This document shows positions 33,040 to 41,287 of a stretch of 64,000 nt of DNA, piece after piece; within the stretch, counting starts at the first letter, position 1, and each line of letters starts with the position of its first letter. Below the pieces are notes generated by a model. The model was not told the origin of the DNA and ran no database searches. It saw nothing but the letters and a program-made list of their open reading frames with translations. Made by a program: the position numbers and the translations under genes. Location of the stretch: contig JAJDTX010000101.1 of assembly GCA_022826925.1 (NCBI GenBank), positions 1 to 64,000 on the forward strand, in the 5' to 3' direction. Source of the DNA: Bryobacterales bacterium (GTDB taxonomy: Bacteria > Acidobacteriota > Terriglobia > Bryobacterales > UBA6623).

Positions 33040-34680
33040 GTGAGGGTATCGCGCGCTATCGCCAAGATGCTGGGGCAGGAAGGCGTCGATCGGCTCATCG
33101 CCTACCCGGTCAACCCCGTCGTGGAGGCCTGTGCGGAAGAGGACATCCGCACCGTGATCGTGCGCCAAGAGCGCACCGGCCTGCACATGGCGGACGCCGC
33201 GGGCCGGCTGAGCTCGGCCGGAAAGGTGGGCGTATTCGCGATGCAGCACGGTCCGGGCGTCGAGAACTCCTTCGGCGGGGTGGCCCAAGCCTACAGCGAA
33301 TCCGTCCCGATGGTCGTGATCCCGGCAGGCTACCCGCGGGCACGGACGAATGTCCAGCCCAACTTCAGTTCGCTGGTGAACTTCCAGAACGTCACCAAGT
33401 CGGTCGAGCAGGTCACGCTCGCGCAAGAGGTTCCGAACGCCATCCGGCGCGCGTTCACCCAAGCCAAGAACGGACGGCCCGGTCCGTGCATGGTCGAAGT
33501 GCCGTGGGACCTGTTCAACGAGGAATTCCCCGGAGAACTCAACTACCGCCCGTCGATCCGAACGCTCAGCGCTCCAGACCCGGCGGCCGTGCGCGAGGCG
33601 GCGAAGATCCTCGTCGAAGCCGAGCTGCCCGTCATCTATGCGGGTCAGGGAGTACATTACGGCAAAGCGTGGCCCGAGCTGCGCGCACTCGCCGAACTGC
33701 TCGAGGCCCCCGTTACGACCAGCATCGAGGGCAAGAGCGCCTTCCCCGAGACGCATCCGCTTTCGCTCCAATCCGGGGGCAGGGCCTATTCCGCCGAACT
33801 CGACGCCTTCTTGTCCAAGGCGGATGTCATTTTCGGCATCGGAGCAAGCTTCACCCAGACAGGCTTCGGCGTCCCATGGCCGAAGTACCTGGGCCAAGCA
33901 AGCGTGATCCAAGCCACCATCGACACAGCCGACCTGCACAAGGACGTGCCCATCGACCTCGGCTTGGTCGGCGACTCGCGGCTCACGCTGACAGCGCTGT
34001 TGAAGGAGGTCCGCGAACGGCTTGCCAAGCCGCGGGGCCGTGCCGCTGCGCTGAGTGCCGAGATCGCCGCCCAGCATGCCGCGTGGCGGTCCCGCTGGAG
34101 CGCCAAGCTCGACTGCCCCGACGCCCCGATCAACCCCTACAGGGTGATCCGGGATCTAGGGGCGACTGTCGACATCAACAACACGATCATCACCCACGAC
34201 GCGGGCAGCCCGCGGGACCAGCTGACTCCGTTCTGGCAGAGCGTCGAGCCGCTGAGCTATATCGGCTGGGGCAAGACGACGCAATTGGGCTACGGTCTGG
34301 GTCTGGCGATGGGTGCGAAGCTGGAGCACCCCGACAAGCTCTGCATCAACTGGTGGGGCGACGCGGCCATTGGATTCACCGGAATGGACTTCGAGACGGC
34401 AGTCCGGGAGCGCATCCCGATCCTTTCTGTGCTGTCCAACAACTTCTCGATGGCCATCGAGATTCCCGTCATGCGAGTCGCGACCGAGAAGTTTCGCGGC
34501 ACTGACATTTCAGGAAACTACGCGGAGTTCGCCAACGCGCTCGGCGGCTACGGCGAGCGCGTCACAGATCCCAACGAGATCGTGCCCGCTATCAAGCGCG
34601 GCATCGCCAAGACCGAGCAGGGCGTGCCCACCCTGCTGGAGTTCATCACTTCGAAGGAGCTTGAGATCTCCAAGTTCTGA
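33040..34680 (+). CDS. Thiamine-diphosphate-dependent enzyme (acetolactate synthase-like)
   Basis: About 546 residues from the GTG at 33040, preceded by AGGAGG. The three-domain layout is that of the acetolactate synthase / benzoylformate decarboxylase superfamily: an N-terminal pyrimidine-binding domain with Glu44 in VRQERTGLHMADAAGR, a central domain, and a C-terminal diphosphate-binding domain with a GDA(A)IGFTGMDFETAV...NN motif (about residues 440-470). It lacks a clear FAD-site signature, and it is a stand-alone large subunit with no small regulatory subunit nearby. It could be a 2-oxoacid decarboxylase, or a carboligase of the acetolactate synthase type. It converges with the esterase gene, leaving 21 nt between them. 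Confidence 0.8.
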   Translation: MRVSRAIAKMLGQEGVDRLIAYPVNPVVEACAEEDIRTVIVRQERTGLHMADAAGRLSSAGKVGVFAMQHGPGVENSFGGVAQAYSESVPMVVIPAGYPRARTNVQPNFSSLVNFQNVTKSVEQVTLAQEVPNAIRRAFTQAKNGRPGPCMVEVPWDLFNEEFPGELNYRPSIRTLSAPDPAAVREAAKILVEAELPVIYAGQGVHYGKAWPELRALAELLEAPVTTSIEGKSAFPETHPLSLQSGGRAYSAELDAFLSKADVIFGIGASFTQTGFGVPWPKYLGQASVIQATIDTADLHKDVPIDLGLVGDSRLTLTALLKEVRERLAKPRGRAAALSAEIAAQHAAWRSRWSAKLDCPDAPINPYRVIRDLGATVDINNTIITHDAGSPRDQLTPFWQSVEPLSYIGWGKTTQLGYGLGLAMGAKLEHPDKLCINWWGDAAIGFTGMDFETAVRERIPILSVLSNNFSMAIEIPVMRVATEKFRGTDISGNYAEFANALGGYGERVTDPNEIVPAIKRGIAKTEQGVPTLLEFITSKELEISKF

Positions 34681-34702
34681 GCGAATGGCGGCCCAGCGCG
34701 CA

Positions 34703-36001
34703 TCACCGGTTGCAGATCTTGACGCGGAAGTACGGCTTGTCCTTCTCGTCCGCATCCATGACAAAGGCCTGATGGGTCATCAGCGGATCATAGTCGCGCC
34801 ATAGCCAGGTCATCGCGGCGGGCAGTTCCGCATCGCCGTAGGTGGTGCTGTGCTGGGCGTTGCCGAAGCTGAACTTGAAGTCGTACTCCTGCATTTTCAG
34901 CGAGTTCGCCAGCTGGATGTTCTGCAGCGGCCAGCTGCCGTGGGCATTCTCCAAGTCGTAGGTGCCGTCCTCGAGCCAGATGCGGATGTTCTTGCGATCA
35001 CGCTTGCGAATCAGGAACGGCCAGATCTCGCCCCCGGCCAGGGGCTCGCACGGATCGCGGTCCCCGAAGCGTCCGAGCGGGTACTCGCCGAACGGATTTT
35101 CCTGCCCCCAGCGCCACTGGATGCTGGCATAGCTGCCGATTCGCGATAACACCCGGCTGAAGGCGTGCGGCCTGAACCAAGCCGAGTTCAGCGAGCAGAT
35201 GCCGCCGGAAGACTGCCCGCCGATGGCGCGGCTGTAGCCGTCGTCCCGCAGGCGATAGGTCTTGTTCACCTCGGGAAAGATCTCGTCGACCACCATCTTG
35301 TTGTAGTCGTCGTTGAACGTGTCGTAGAGCAGGCTGCGCATGTGTCCGATCTCGCGCGGCGCGTAGGAGGACGAATTGTCGTGGCTGCCGATGTATCCCG
35401 GCGCGATCAAGACCAAGACCATGGGCGGGATCTTCTTCTTGTGAACAAGGTTTTCTACCACGACGGCGATCCGCGAGCGCTGGTCGCGCTGCAAGAAGCG
35501 GTGGCCGTCCTGCCACACCATGACGGCCGACGGCTTGGCCGGATCCACGCCGGGCGAGGCGTAGAGCCAGTAGGAGACCTTCCAGCCGCGATAGGTCGGG
35601 CTCTCGTGGAACAGCTCGTCGGAGTACTCTCCCTGAGGCACCCCGTCCTGCGCGTACGAGTCCTCGCCGTAGGCGGCGGTGTCGAACCGCCGGCCGCCCA
35701 GCACGGATGTGTCGACGCGGTAGTAGTGGGCGTGCGAGGTGCCGGTGCGGACACGACGGCTGTGCACCCACAGGTTGTCCGGCAGCCGGTCCATGGGCGG
35801 TGCCGGCTCGTCGTCCACGTAGAGATGCGGACGGCTGTCGGACCGGACCGCCCAGACGAACTCTCCGCCATAGGCGGACACAGCCGCTCCGCTGGCTAGG
35901 TCCTCGGCTTCGAAGTGGGAGGTCACGGCCGTGGCGACGGCGTTTGGGTCCGAGTCGGAGTTGACTAGTTGAAACAGTTCGTGGCGTTGTGCGTCGGTCA
36001 T
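34703..36001 (-). CDS. Esterase D / enterochelin-esterase-like alpha/beta hydrolase
   Basis: 432 residues starting MTDAQRHELFQLV. Residues about 130-350 form the hydrolase core; the nucleophile elbow is GGQSSGG with Ser264 as the likely nucleophile, and VVENLVHKKKIPPMVLVLIAP is the conserved strand before it. An N-terminal region of about 125 residues contains AAYGEDSY and FHESPTYRG, the same blocks seen in the gene fragment at 11.5 kb. No signal peptide is apparent with this start; the frame extends 26 codons upstream without one. Esterases of this type act on acyl, carbohydrate or siderophore esters; the substrate is unknown. No good ribosome binding site precedes the ATG. Confidence 0.75.
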   Translation of the reverse strand: MTDAQRHELFQLVNSDSDPNAVATAVTSHFEAEDLASGAAVSAYGGEFVWAVRSDSRPHLYVDDEPAPPMDRLPDNLWVHSRRVRTGTSHAHYYRVDTSVLGGRRFDTAAYGEDSYAQDGVPQGEYSDELFHESPTYRGWKVSYWLYASPGVDPAKPSAVMVWQDGHRFLQRDQRSRIAVVVENLVHKKKIPPMVLVLIAPGYIGSHDNSSSYAPREIGHMRSLLYDTFNDDYNKMVVDEIFPEVNKTYRLRDDGYSRAIGGQSSGGICSLNSAWFRPHAFSRVLSRIGSYASIQWRWGQENPFGEYPLGRFGDRDPCEPLAGGEIWPFLIRKRDRKNIRIWLEDGTYDLENAHGSWPLQNIQLANSLKMQEYDFKFSFGNAQHSTTYGDAELPAAMTWLWRDYDPLMTHQAFVMDADEKDKPYFRVKICNR

Positions 36002-36195
36002 GCGGGAAGCGCGGGTCTGGCCCGATCTCAAGCAGGATACCAGCTTGGCCGGCCCAGCCTCGCTGTCGAGCAACCGCACCCGTGAGCGCTCGGATCCGCT
36101 CTCCAGTGCCCGAAAACCCTGCCGGCTACACTCCGCGGCGGATGCTGCCGCACTGCCGTAGGGTGTCGTCGCGTCTGGCTATACTTGCTCTAACG

Positions 36196-37041
36196 ATGCA
36201 ACTACGAATCGCGTGCCTCCTCATGGCAACTGTCTTTGCGTCGGCGGCCGCCGCGCAAACCAGCGAGGACTGGATACAGCTCTTCAACGGCAAGAACCTA
36301 GACGGCTGGACGCCCAAGATCCGCGGACACGAGCTCGGAGAGAACTTCGGCAACACTTTCCGCGTCGCCAACGGGGCGATGCAGACCGGCTACGAGGCCT
36401 ACGGGCCGTTCAACGAGCGTTTCGGGCACATCTTCTACAAGGACCCCTTTTCCTACTACCGCCTGGCAGTGGAGTACCGCTTCGTAGGAGAGCAGTCCGA
36501 GGGAGGCCCAGGGTGGGCCGTGCGCAACAGCGGCCTGATGCTGCACTCGCCCGCCCCCGAGACCATGGGCAAGGACCAGACTTTCCCCATCTCGATCGAA
36601 GTCCAGCTGTTAGGGGGGCTGGCGGAGGGCGAACGCACCACCGCGAATCTCTGCACGCCCGGCACCAATGTCGTGCGCGACGGCAAACTGCTGACGCGCC
36701 ACTGCACGAACTCGACATCCAAGACCTACCGCGGCGAGCAGTGGGTGCGGACAGAGATCTTGGTCTTGGGAAGTTCCTCGTTCCGGCACTACGTCGAAGG
36801 AGACCTCGTCCTGGAGTACGAAATGCCCCAATACGGCGGGGGCAACGTGGAGGGGCACGACCCCGAGATCAAGCGGGACGGCGAGTTGCTCGCAGGGGGC
36901 CACATCTCGCTGCAAAGCGAGAGCCATCCGGTCGAATTCAGGAAGGTCGAGCTGCTCAACCTAGCTGGCTGCATGGATGCGAAGGCCAAGAACTATAAGG
37001 ACTACTTCGTCAAGTCCGAACCGGCGACCTGCCAGTACTAG
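36196..37041 (+). CDS. Secreted DUF1080 (3-keto-disaccharide hydrolase-like) protein
   Basis: 281 residues with a signal peptide (residues about 1-20, ending SAAAAQ). The mature part begins DWIQLFNGKNLDGWTPKI, the DUF1080 hallmark, continues with YYRLAVEYRF, SIEVQLLGG and ends with HISLQSESHPVEFRKVELLNL. DUF1080 domains have a concanavalin-like jelly-roll fold and include 3-keto-disaccharide hydrolases acting on oxidised sugars in the periplasm. A Cys-containing tail (GCMDAKAKNYKDYFVKS) follows. It is divergent from the esterase. The Gfo/Idh/MocA oxidoreductase at 54.4 kb could supply keto-sugars, but they are not adjacent. Confidence 0.85.
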   Translation: MQLRIACLLMATVFASAAAAQTSEDWIQLFNGKNLDGWTPKIRGHELGENFGNTFRVANGAMQTGYEAYGPFNERFGHIFYKDPFSYYRLAVEYRFVGEQSEGGPGWAVRNSGLMLHSPAPETMGKDQTFPISIEVQLLGGLAEGERTTANLCTPGTNVVRDGKLLTRHCTNSTSKTYRGEQWVRTEILVLGSSSFRHYVEGDLVLEYEMPQYGGGNVEGHDPEIKRDGELLAGGHISLQSESHPVEFRKVELLNLAGCMDAKAKNYKDYFVKSEPATCQY

Positions 37042-37166
37042 CAAGTCCCGCCCGTTTGCCTGACTCGATTCCGAGAAAAGGGACATCCGGGGCTGCCGCA
37101 ACGATGAGGGCGCCTTTCCGGCGAGCGCATCATCGAACCTCCCTCTCCCGGCGGGGACTCAAGGCG

Positions 37167-38726
37167 TCAGCGTCTCGGCACGCTGCGGCCTTGCCTGCGA
37201 AAATCTTCCATCATCGCCGTGAGCCGCTCGACCTCCAGCGGATGCTCGTCCCACAGGTCGGTCGTCTCGCGCAGATCCGTTTCCAAGTCAAACAGGTATC
37301 CGGCACCCTCCATCGGCTGGACGACCCGCTCGCCGTGGCTGAACACGATCTTCCATCGTCCGTCGCGAAGCCCGAACGCGCCGCCCCCTGAATGATGCAC
37401 GATTGCCGGCCGGGGCGCCGCGCCGCTGTCCGATCCTTCGAGCGCTGCCAGCATGTCGAAGCTGTCTTCTCCCGCGTCGTCGGGCAACCTCTCCCCCACA
37501 GCTGCGGCGAAGGTCGCAAACAGGTCGACCAATGATCGCGGCTCGTCTCTGACAGCGCCCGCCTGGATCCTGCGAGGCCAGCGGGCGATGAACGGGACGC
37601 GGTGGCCGCCTTCGTAGATCCGTCCCTTGAATCCGCGCAGCGGGCCTGCGGACCGGTGCCCGTTGGAGACGGTCGCCGTGCTCTCGCGGGCTCCCGGCTC
37701 GAGGGAACCCCGCAAGGGCCCGTTGTCGCTGGTCACGATCAGCAGGGTGCTTTCCGCGACTCCAAGTCGCTCCAGAGTGTCCATGATCTGGCCGACCGCC
37801 CAGTCGACCAGCCACACCATGTCGCCGCGGACTCCTGCCTCGCTCCTGCCGGCAGCGAACTCCGGAACCAGATGTGGCGAGTGTGGTGCCGACAACGCCA
37901 GATAGACGAAGAACGGTGTTTCGGAACCGCTCTCATGGGTCCGTGCAATGAAGTCGGCGGCCTCTTGCGTGAACCGCACGTCGACGGTCTCGTTCACCCA
38001 GTTCTCGGCCGCCATTCCCGATCGCCAGCTCCCTGTTGGATGCCGGTAGCTGGCGTTCTCCATCCCGAGAAACACTCCGTTCCGGATGAAGCAGAACGGT
38101 TCTTGGTCGGTCGAGCAGCCGGCCGTGTAGAACGCCTCGTCGAATCCCAGGTCGGTCGGCCCGCCCGAGGCGGGCGTAGAGAAATCGATGCTCGCGCCCA
38201 CTTCCGGATCTGGGTCCGGCCCGGCGTACCAAGGCAGGGGCCGCTCGAAGTCGACGTGCTTGCCCTCCTTGACGGCGAAGTCGAGCCCCAGGTGCCACTT
38301 GCCGAACATGCCCGTGCGGTAGCCCTTGCGCTTCAGCAGTGATGCAAGCGTCAAGCGCTCGGGTTCGATCAGAGGAGGTTCGTAGTTGAACAGCACTGTG
38401 CGTTGCAGCCGGGTGCGCCAGCAGTAGCGTCCCGTCAGCAATCCGTACCGGGACGGCGTGCAGACCGCATCCGGCGAGTGCATGTCGGTGAAGCGGGCCC
38501 CCTCGGCGGCCAGCCGATCCATGTTGGGCGTCGGGATGCGCGACTCGGGGTTGTAGGACCCCACGTCTCCGTAACCCATGTCGTCGGCGAGAACCAGCAC
38601 GATGTTGGGTAGCGCGCCGTCCGCCTGGCCGTTCCCGCCGCAGCCCGCAGAGGCGAGCGTCGCGCCCAGGGCGGCGAGGGCCAGTCGCGGGCCGAGCCAT
38701 CGAGCCCTCGGGCATCTCCCAGCCAT
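37167..38726 (-). CDS. Lipoprotein sulfatase (arylsulfatase A type)
   Basis: 519 residues with a lipoprotein signal (ALGATLASAGC, Cys29 as the acylated residue). The core starts PNIVLVLADDMGYGDVG with the metal-ligand Asp pair; the formylglycine site is CTPSRYGLLTG with Cys89 converted. TSDNGPLRGS near residue 330 gives the second set of metal ligands. It is expected to be anchored to a membrane facing the periplasm and to cleave sulfate esters of a glycan or aryl substrate. It follows the next sulfatase on the same strand with 46 nt between them, probably as an operon. The frame remains open upstream into that gene, but the signal peptide fixes the start. Confidence 0.85.
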   Translation of the reverse strand: MAGRCPRARWLGPRLALAALGATLASAGCGGNGQADGALPNIVLVLADDMGYGDVGSYNPESRIPTPNMDRLAAEGARFTDMHSPDAVCTPSRYGLLTGRYCWRTRLQRTVLFNYEPPLIEPERLTLASLLKRKGYRTGMFGKWHLGLDFAVKEGKHVDFERPLPWYAGPDPDPEVGASIDFSTPASGGPTDLGFDEAFYTAGCSTDQEPFCFIRNGVFLGMENASYRHPTGSWRSGMAAENWVNETVDVRFTQEAADFIARTHESGSETPFFVYLALSAPHSPHLVPEFAAGRSEAGVRGDMVWLVDWAVGQIMDTLERLGVAESTLLIVTSDNGPLRGSLEPGARESTATVSNGHRSAGPLRGFKGRIYEGGHRVPFIARWPRRIQAGAVRDEPRSLVDLFATFAAAVGERLPDDAGEDSFDMLAALEGSDSGAAPRPAIVHHSGGGAFGLRDGRWKIVFSHGERVVQPMEGAGYLFDLETDLRETTDLWDEHPLEVERLTAMMEDFRRQGRSVPRR

Positions 38727-38772
38727 AGTCTCTGGCGTCAGCCAGCCCTTGGGCGATGGCAGGGAGGGGCGA

Positions 38773-40197
38773 CTACCGCGGCGCATCGGTCTCGGTTTGG
38801 CCGGCAGCGTCTTGGGCGTTCTTGAACCGGTCGCCGCCCGTTCCGAATGGAACGATGCTGTAGGATTCGTCGGTCTTGCGGATCCCCATGTACGAGTCCA
38901 GACGCGCTTGGAGCCGTTCCCGCGCGTCCGCGTGGCTTGACTTGCCGACCAAGGAATCCATGCTGTAGCGCGTTTCGTTGGCGGACACCGGGATGTCATA
39001 AAGGCGCCCATCCTCGTGAAGCCGAAAGCGTTTGTCTCGAACGAAATACACATCCCCCTCGAACGCCATCGAGAAATACTCGCGATCCTGGCCAGGCTTG
39101 CCCAAGAGGGAATGGGACAGGTCCATGCCGTCGACGGGATGCGCCATGGGGATTCGCGCCAGCGCGCTCAACGTGGGCATCACGTCCAGCAGTGAGAAGA
39201 ACGCATCGCGGGTTCCGGCGGGTATCGTTCCCGGCCAGCGCGCGATCAACGGGACCCGGGTTCCGGCCTCGTTCATGGTCCGCTTGCCGCCCATGAGCTT
39301 GAACGGGCCGATACGGCCCTCCAAGTTGCCAGCAGTGCCGTTGTCTCCCGTGAATACGACCAGCGTGTCTTCGTCTAGGCCGAGTTCCTCGATCTTGTCC
39401 AGAAACTTGCCGACGATTGCGTCCATGTACGTAGTCATGTGTCCCGCTCGCCGCTCGTTCGGCCCGAGGTCGTCGGGGTACTTGGTCTCGGCAAGAGCCT
39501 TCAGCCCCGGCGGCGCGACGAGGGGGCCGTGAATCAGATTCATTGGATAGTAGGCCAGGAACGGGCGGTCTTGATTGCGCTCGATGAAGTCAATGAGGAA
39601 GTCGCTGTAATAATCTGGCCCGAACGTCTCGTCGCCATGAACCCGATACGATCCGTTTTCCCAGTTGTGGGGGCCGTAGTATCGGCTGCGTCGCTCGCCG
39701 TCCCAGTACTGCACCCATAAGCAGTGCTCGTCAAAGCCGTGCGACGCCGGCTGGTCGGGATGGGCCTGAAAGTCCCCCAGATGCCATTTCCCCGCGATCG
39801 CAGTGACGTATCCCGCGGCCCGAAACACGCTCGCGAAGGTCGGCAGGTGCGTGGGGAGTCGGTTCTTCCTCTCGGTGTCGAGAGGACTGTCGAGGCGCTC
39901 CAGGACACCAGTCCTGTTGGGATGCAGGCCGGTCAGGATCATCGCCCGGGTGGGGCTGCAGACGGGAGTGGCAAACGCGTTCTCGAAACGCGCGCCCTCC
40001 CTTGCCATCTGGTCTAGGCGCGGGGTGGAGTGAACCGTGTTCCCATAGCAGCCGAGCGTTTCCGCTCCCAGGTCGTCCGCCATGATGAGGACGATATTGG
40101 GCTTCCTTCCGGACGTGCGGTCGGCACCGGTCTCGCCGGGACCGCAAGCGAGCGCTCCGCAAGCCAAGGCCGCAACCATGGCGTGGATCTGGCGCAT
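38773..40197 (-). CDS. Lipoprotein sulfatase (arylsulfatase type)
   Basis: 474 residues with a short lipoprotein signal (ALACGALACG, Cys18 likely acylated). The core begins PNIVLIMADDLGAETLGC; the formylglycine motif is CSPTRAMILTG with Cys80. FTGDNGTAGN near residue 270 and GKRTMNEAGTRVPLIARWPG are typical of the family. The paired sulfatase downstream differs widely in sequence, so it is not a recent duplicate; the two may act in sequence on one sulfated polymer. The start at 40197 was chosen for the signal peptide; the frame stays open upstream into the prephenate dehydratase gene without protein character. Confidence 0.85.
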   Translation of the reverse strand: MRQIHAMVAALACGALACGPGETGADRTSGRKPNIVLIMADDLGAETLGCYGNTVHSTPRLDQMAREGARFENAFATPVCSPTRAMILTGLHPNRTGVLERLDSPLDTERKNRLPTHLPTFASVFRAAGYVTAIAGKWHLGDFQAHPDQPASHGFDEHCLWVQYWDGERRSRYYGPHNWENGSYRVHGDETFGPDYYSDFLIDFIERNQDRPFLAYYPMNLIHGPLVAPPGLKALAETKYPDDLGPNERRAGHMTTYMDAIVGKFLDKIEELGLDEDTLVVFTGDNGTAGNLEGRIGPFKLMGGKRTMNEAGTRVPLIARWPGTIPAGTRDAFFSLLDVMPTLSALARIPMAHPVDGMDLSHSLLGKPGQDREYFSMAFEGDVYFVRDKRFRLHEDGRLYDIPVSANETRYSMDSLVGKSSHADARERLQARLDSYMGIRKTDESYSIVPFGTGGDRFKNAQDAAGQTETDAPR

Positions 40198-40328
40198 GTG
40201 CTGGATTCTCGTTCGACGCGATGCTTGGCCGCCGTACGCCGGTCGAGTCGGTACTACGGTACACCAGCCCGCCCGGGCAGCCAGTTCCGATCCGAGGCCC
40301 GGCCTCCGGCCCGCCGAGATAAGAGGAA

Positions 40329-41177
40329 TTAGTTTCCGCCGGGCACGCTGGCGGGCTCGTAAGAGCCCAGCACGGCCAAGAACTCCGTGACCTCGGCTAG
40401 GTGCGCCATGGCGTTGGCGCAATTCTCTTCCTGTGGCGAGGCCAGGATGTCGACGTAGAAGCAGTATTCGAACGGGCGGCCCTTCAGCGGGCGCGACTCG
40501 ATCTTGGTCAGGTTGATGTCCCGCAGCGCGAAGGCGCTCATGCACTTGAACAGAGCCCCGGAGACGTTCTTGGTGATGAACACCAGAGAAGTCTTGCACG
40601 CGCCGGCGGGCACGGCCGGCGAGGGCTCGCGGCCGAGCAGGAAGAACCGCGTGTAATTTTCCGGATCATCCTCGATCGAGGTCTCGATGATGTTCGCGCC
40701 GTAGTACTCCGCAGCGGCGGCCGAAGCCACCGCACCTAGGCTCGGGTCGTCTCCGTCCATGACCGTCTTCACGCTCCCCCCGGTGTCGTAGTGTGTCTCG
40801 GCGCTGATGCCGGGGTTGCGGCGGAAGAAGTCCAAGCACTGTGCCAGAGCCACCGGATGGGAGATCGCCCGCTTGATCTGGGAGCGAGAGGCCTCAGGCC
40901 GCCCAATCAGGTTGTGGACAATCCGCACATGGGTCTCGGCCAAGATTTCGGGACGGTAGTTCAGCAGGTGGTCATAGTTCTCGTGCACGGAACCGTGCAG
41001 GGTGTTCTCGACCGGGATGACGGCGTAGTCGACGGCGGCGTCGCGCAAGAGTTCGAAGGCCTCGAAGAACTTCTCGCACGGCTCGAACAACAGTTCCCTG
41101 CCCGCCAGGATCTGCTTGCTAGCCTGCTCGCTGAACGCCCCGCGCGCCCCTTGGAACGCCACTCGTGTTCGACTCAT
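40329..41177 (-). CDS. pheA: Prephenate dehydratase with ACT domain
   Basis: 282 residues. It converts prephenate to phenylpyruvate in phenylalanine biosynthesis. The catalytic part (about 1-180) begins VAFQGARGAFSEQA and contains AVIPVENTLHGSV and the NYTRFF motif with the essential Thr-Arg-Phe. A C-terminal ACT regulatory domain (about 195-280) carries KIESRP, the phenylalanine-binding signature, so feedback inhibition by phenylalanine is expected. There is no N-terminal chorismate mutase domain. The neighbours are not aromatic-pathway genes. Confidence 0.9.
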   Translation of the reverse strand: MSRTRVAFQGARGAFSEQASKQILAGRELLFEPCEKFFEAFELLRDAAVDYAVIPVENTLHGSVHENYDHLLNYRPEILAETHVRIVHNLIGRPEASRSQIKRAISHPVALAQCLDFFRRNPGISAETHYDTGGSVKTVMDGDDPSLGAVASAAAAEYYGANIIETSIEDDPENYTRFFLLGREPSPAVPAGACKTSLVFITKNVSGALFKCMSAFALRDINLTKIESRPLKGRPFEYCFYVDILASPQEENCANAMAHLAEVTEFLAVLGSYEPASVPGGN

Positions 41178-41287
41178 GCGCTTCTCGGGATCGCGGGCAG
41201 GGAGCGCCGCGCGGTGCCGCGTCGCACACGATTATAAGGGGCAGCCCAGACAGGCGCGGAAGGCGTCCTTGCGGGTGCGGAGAGGCC

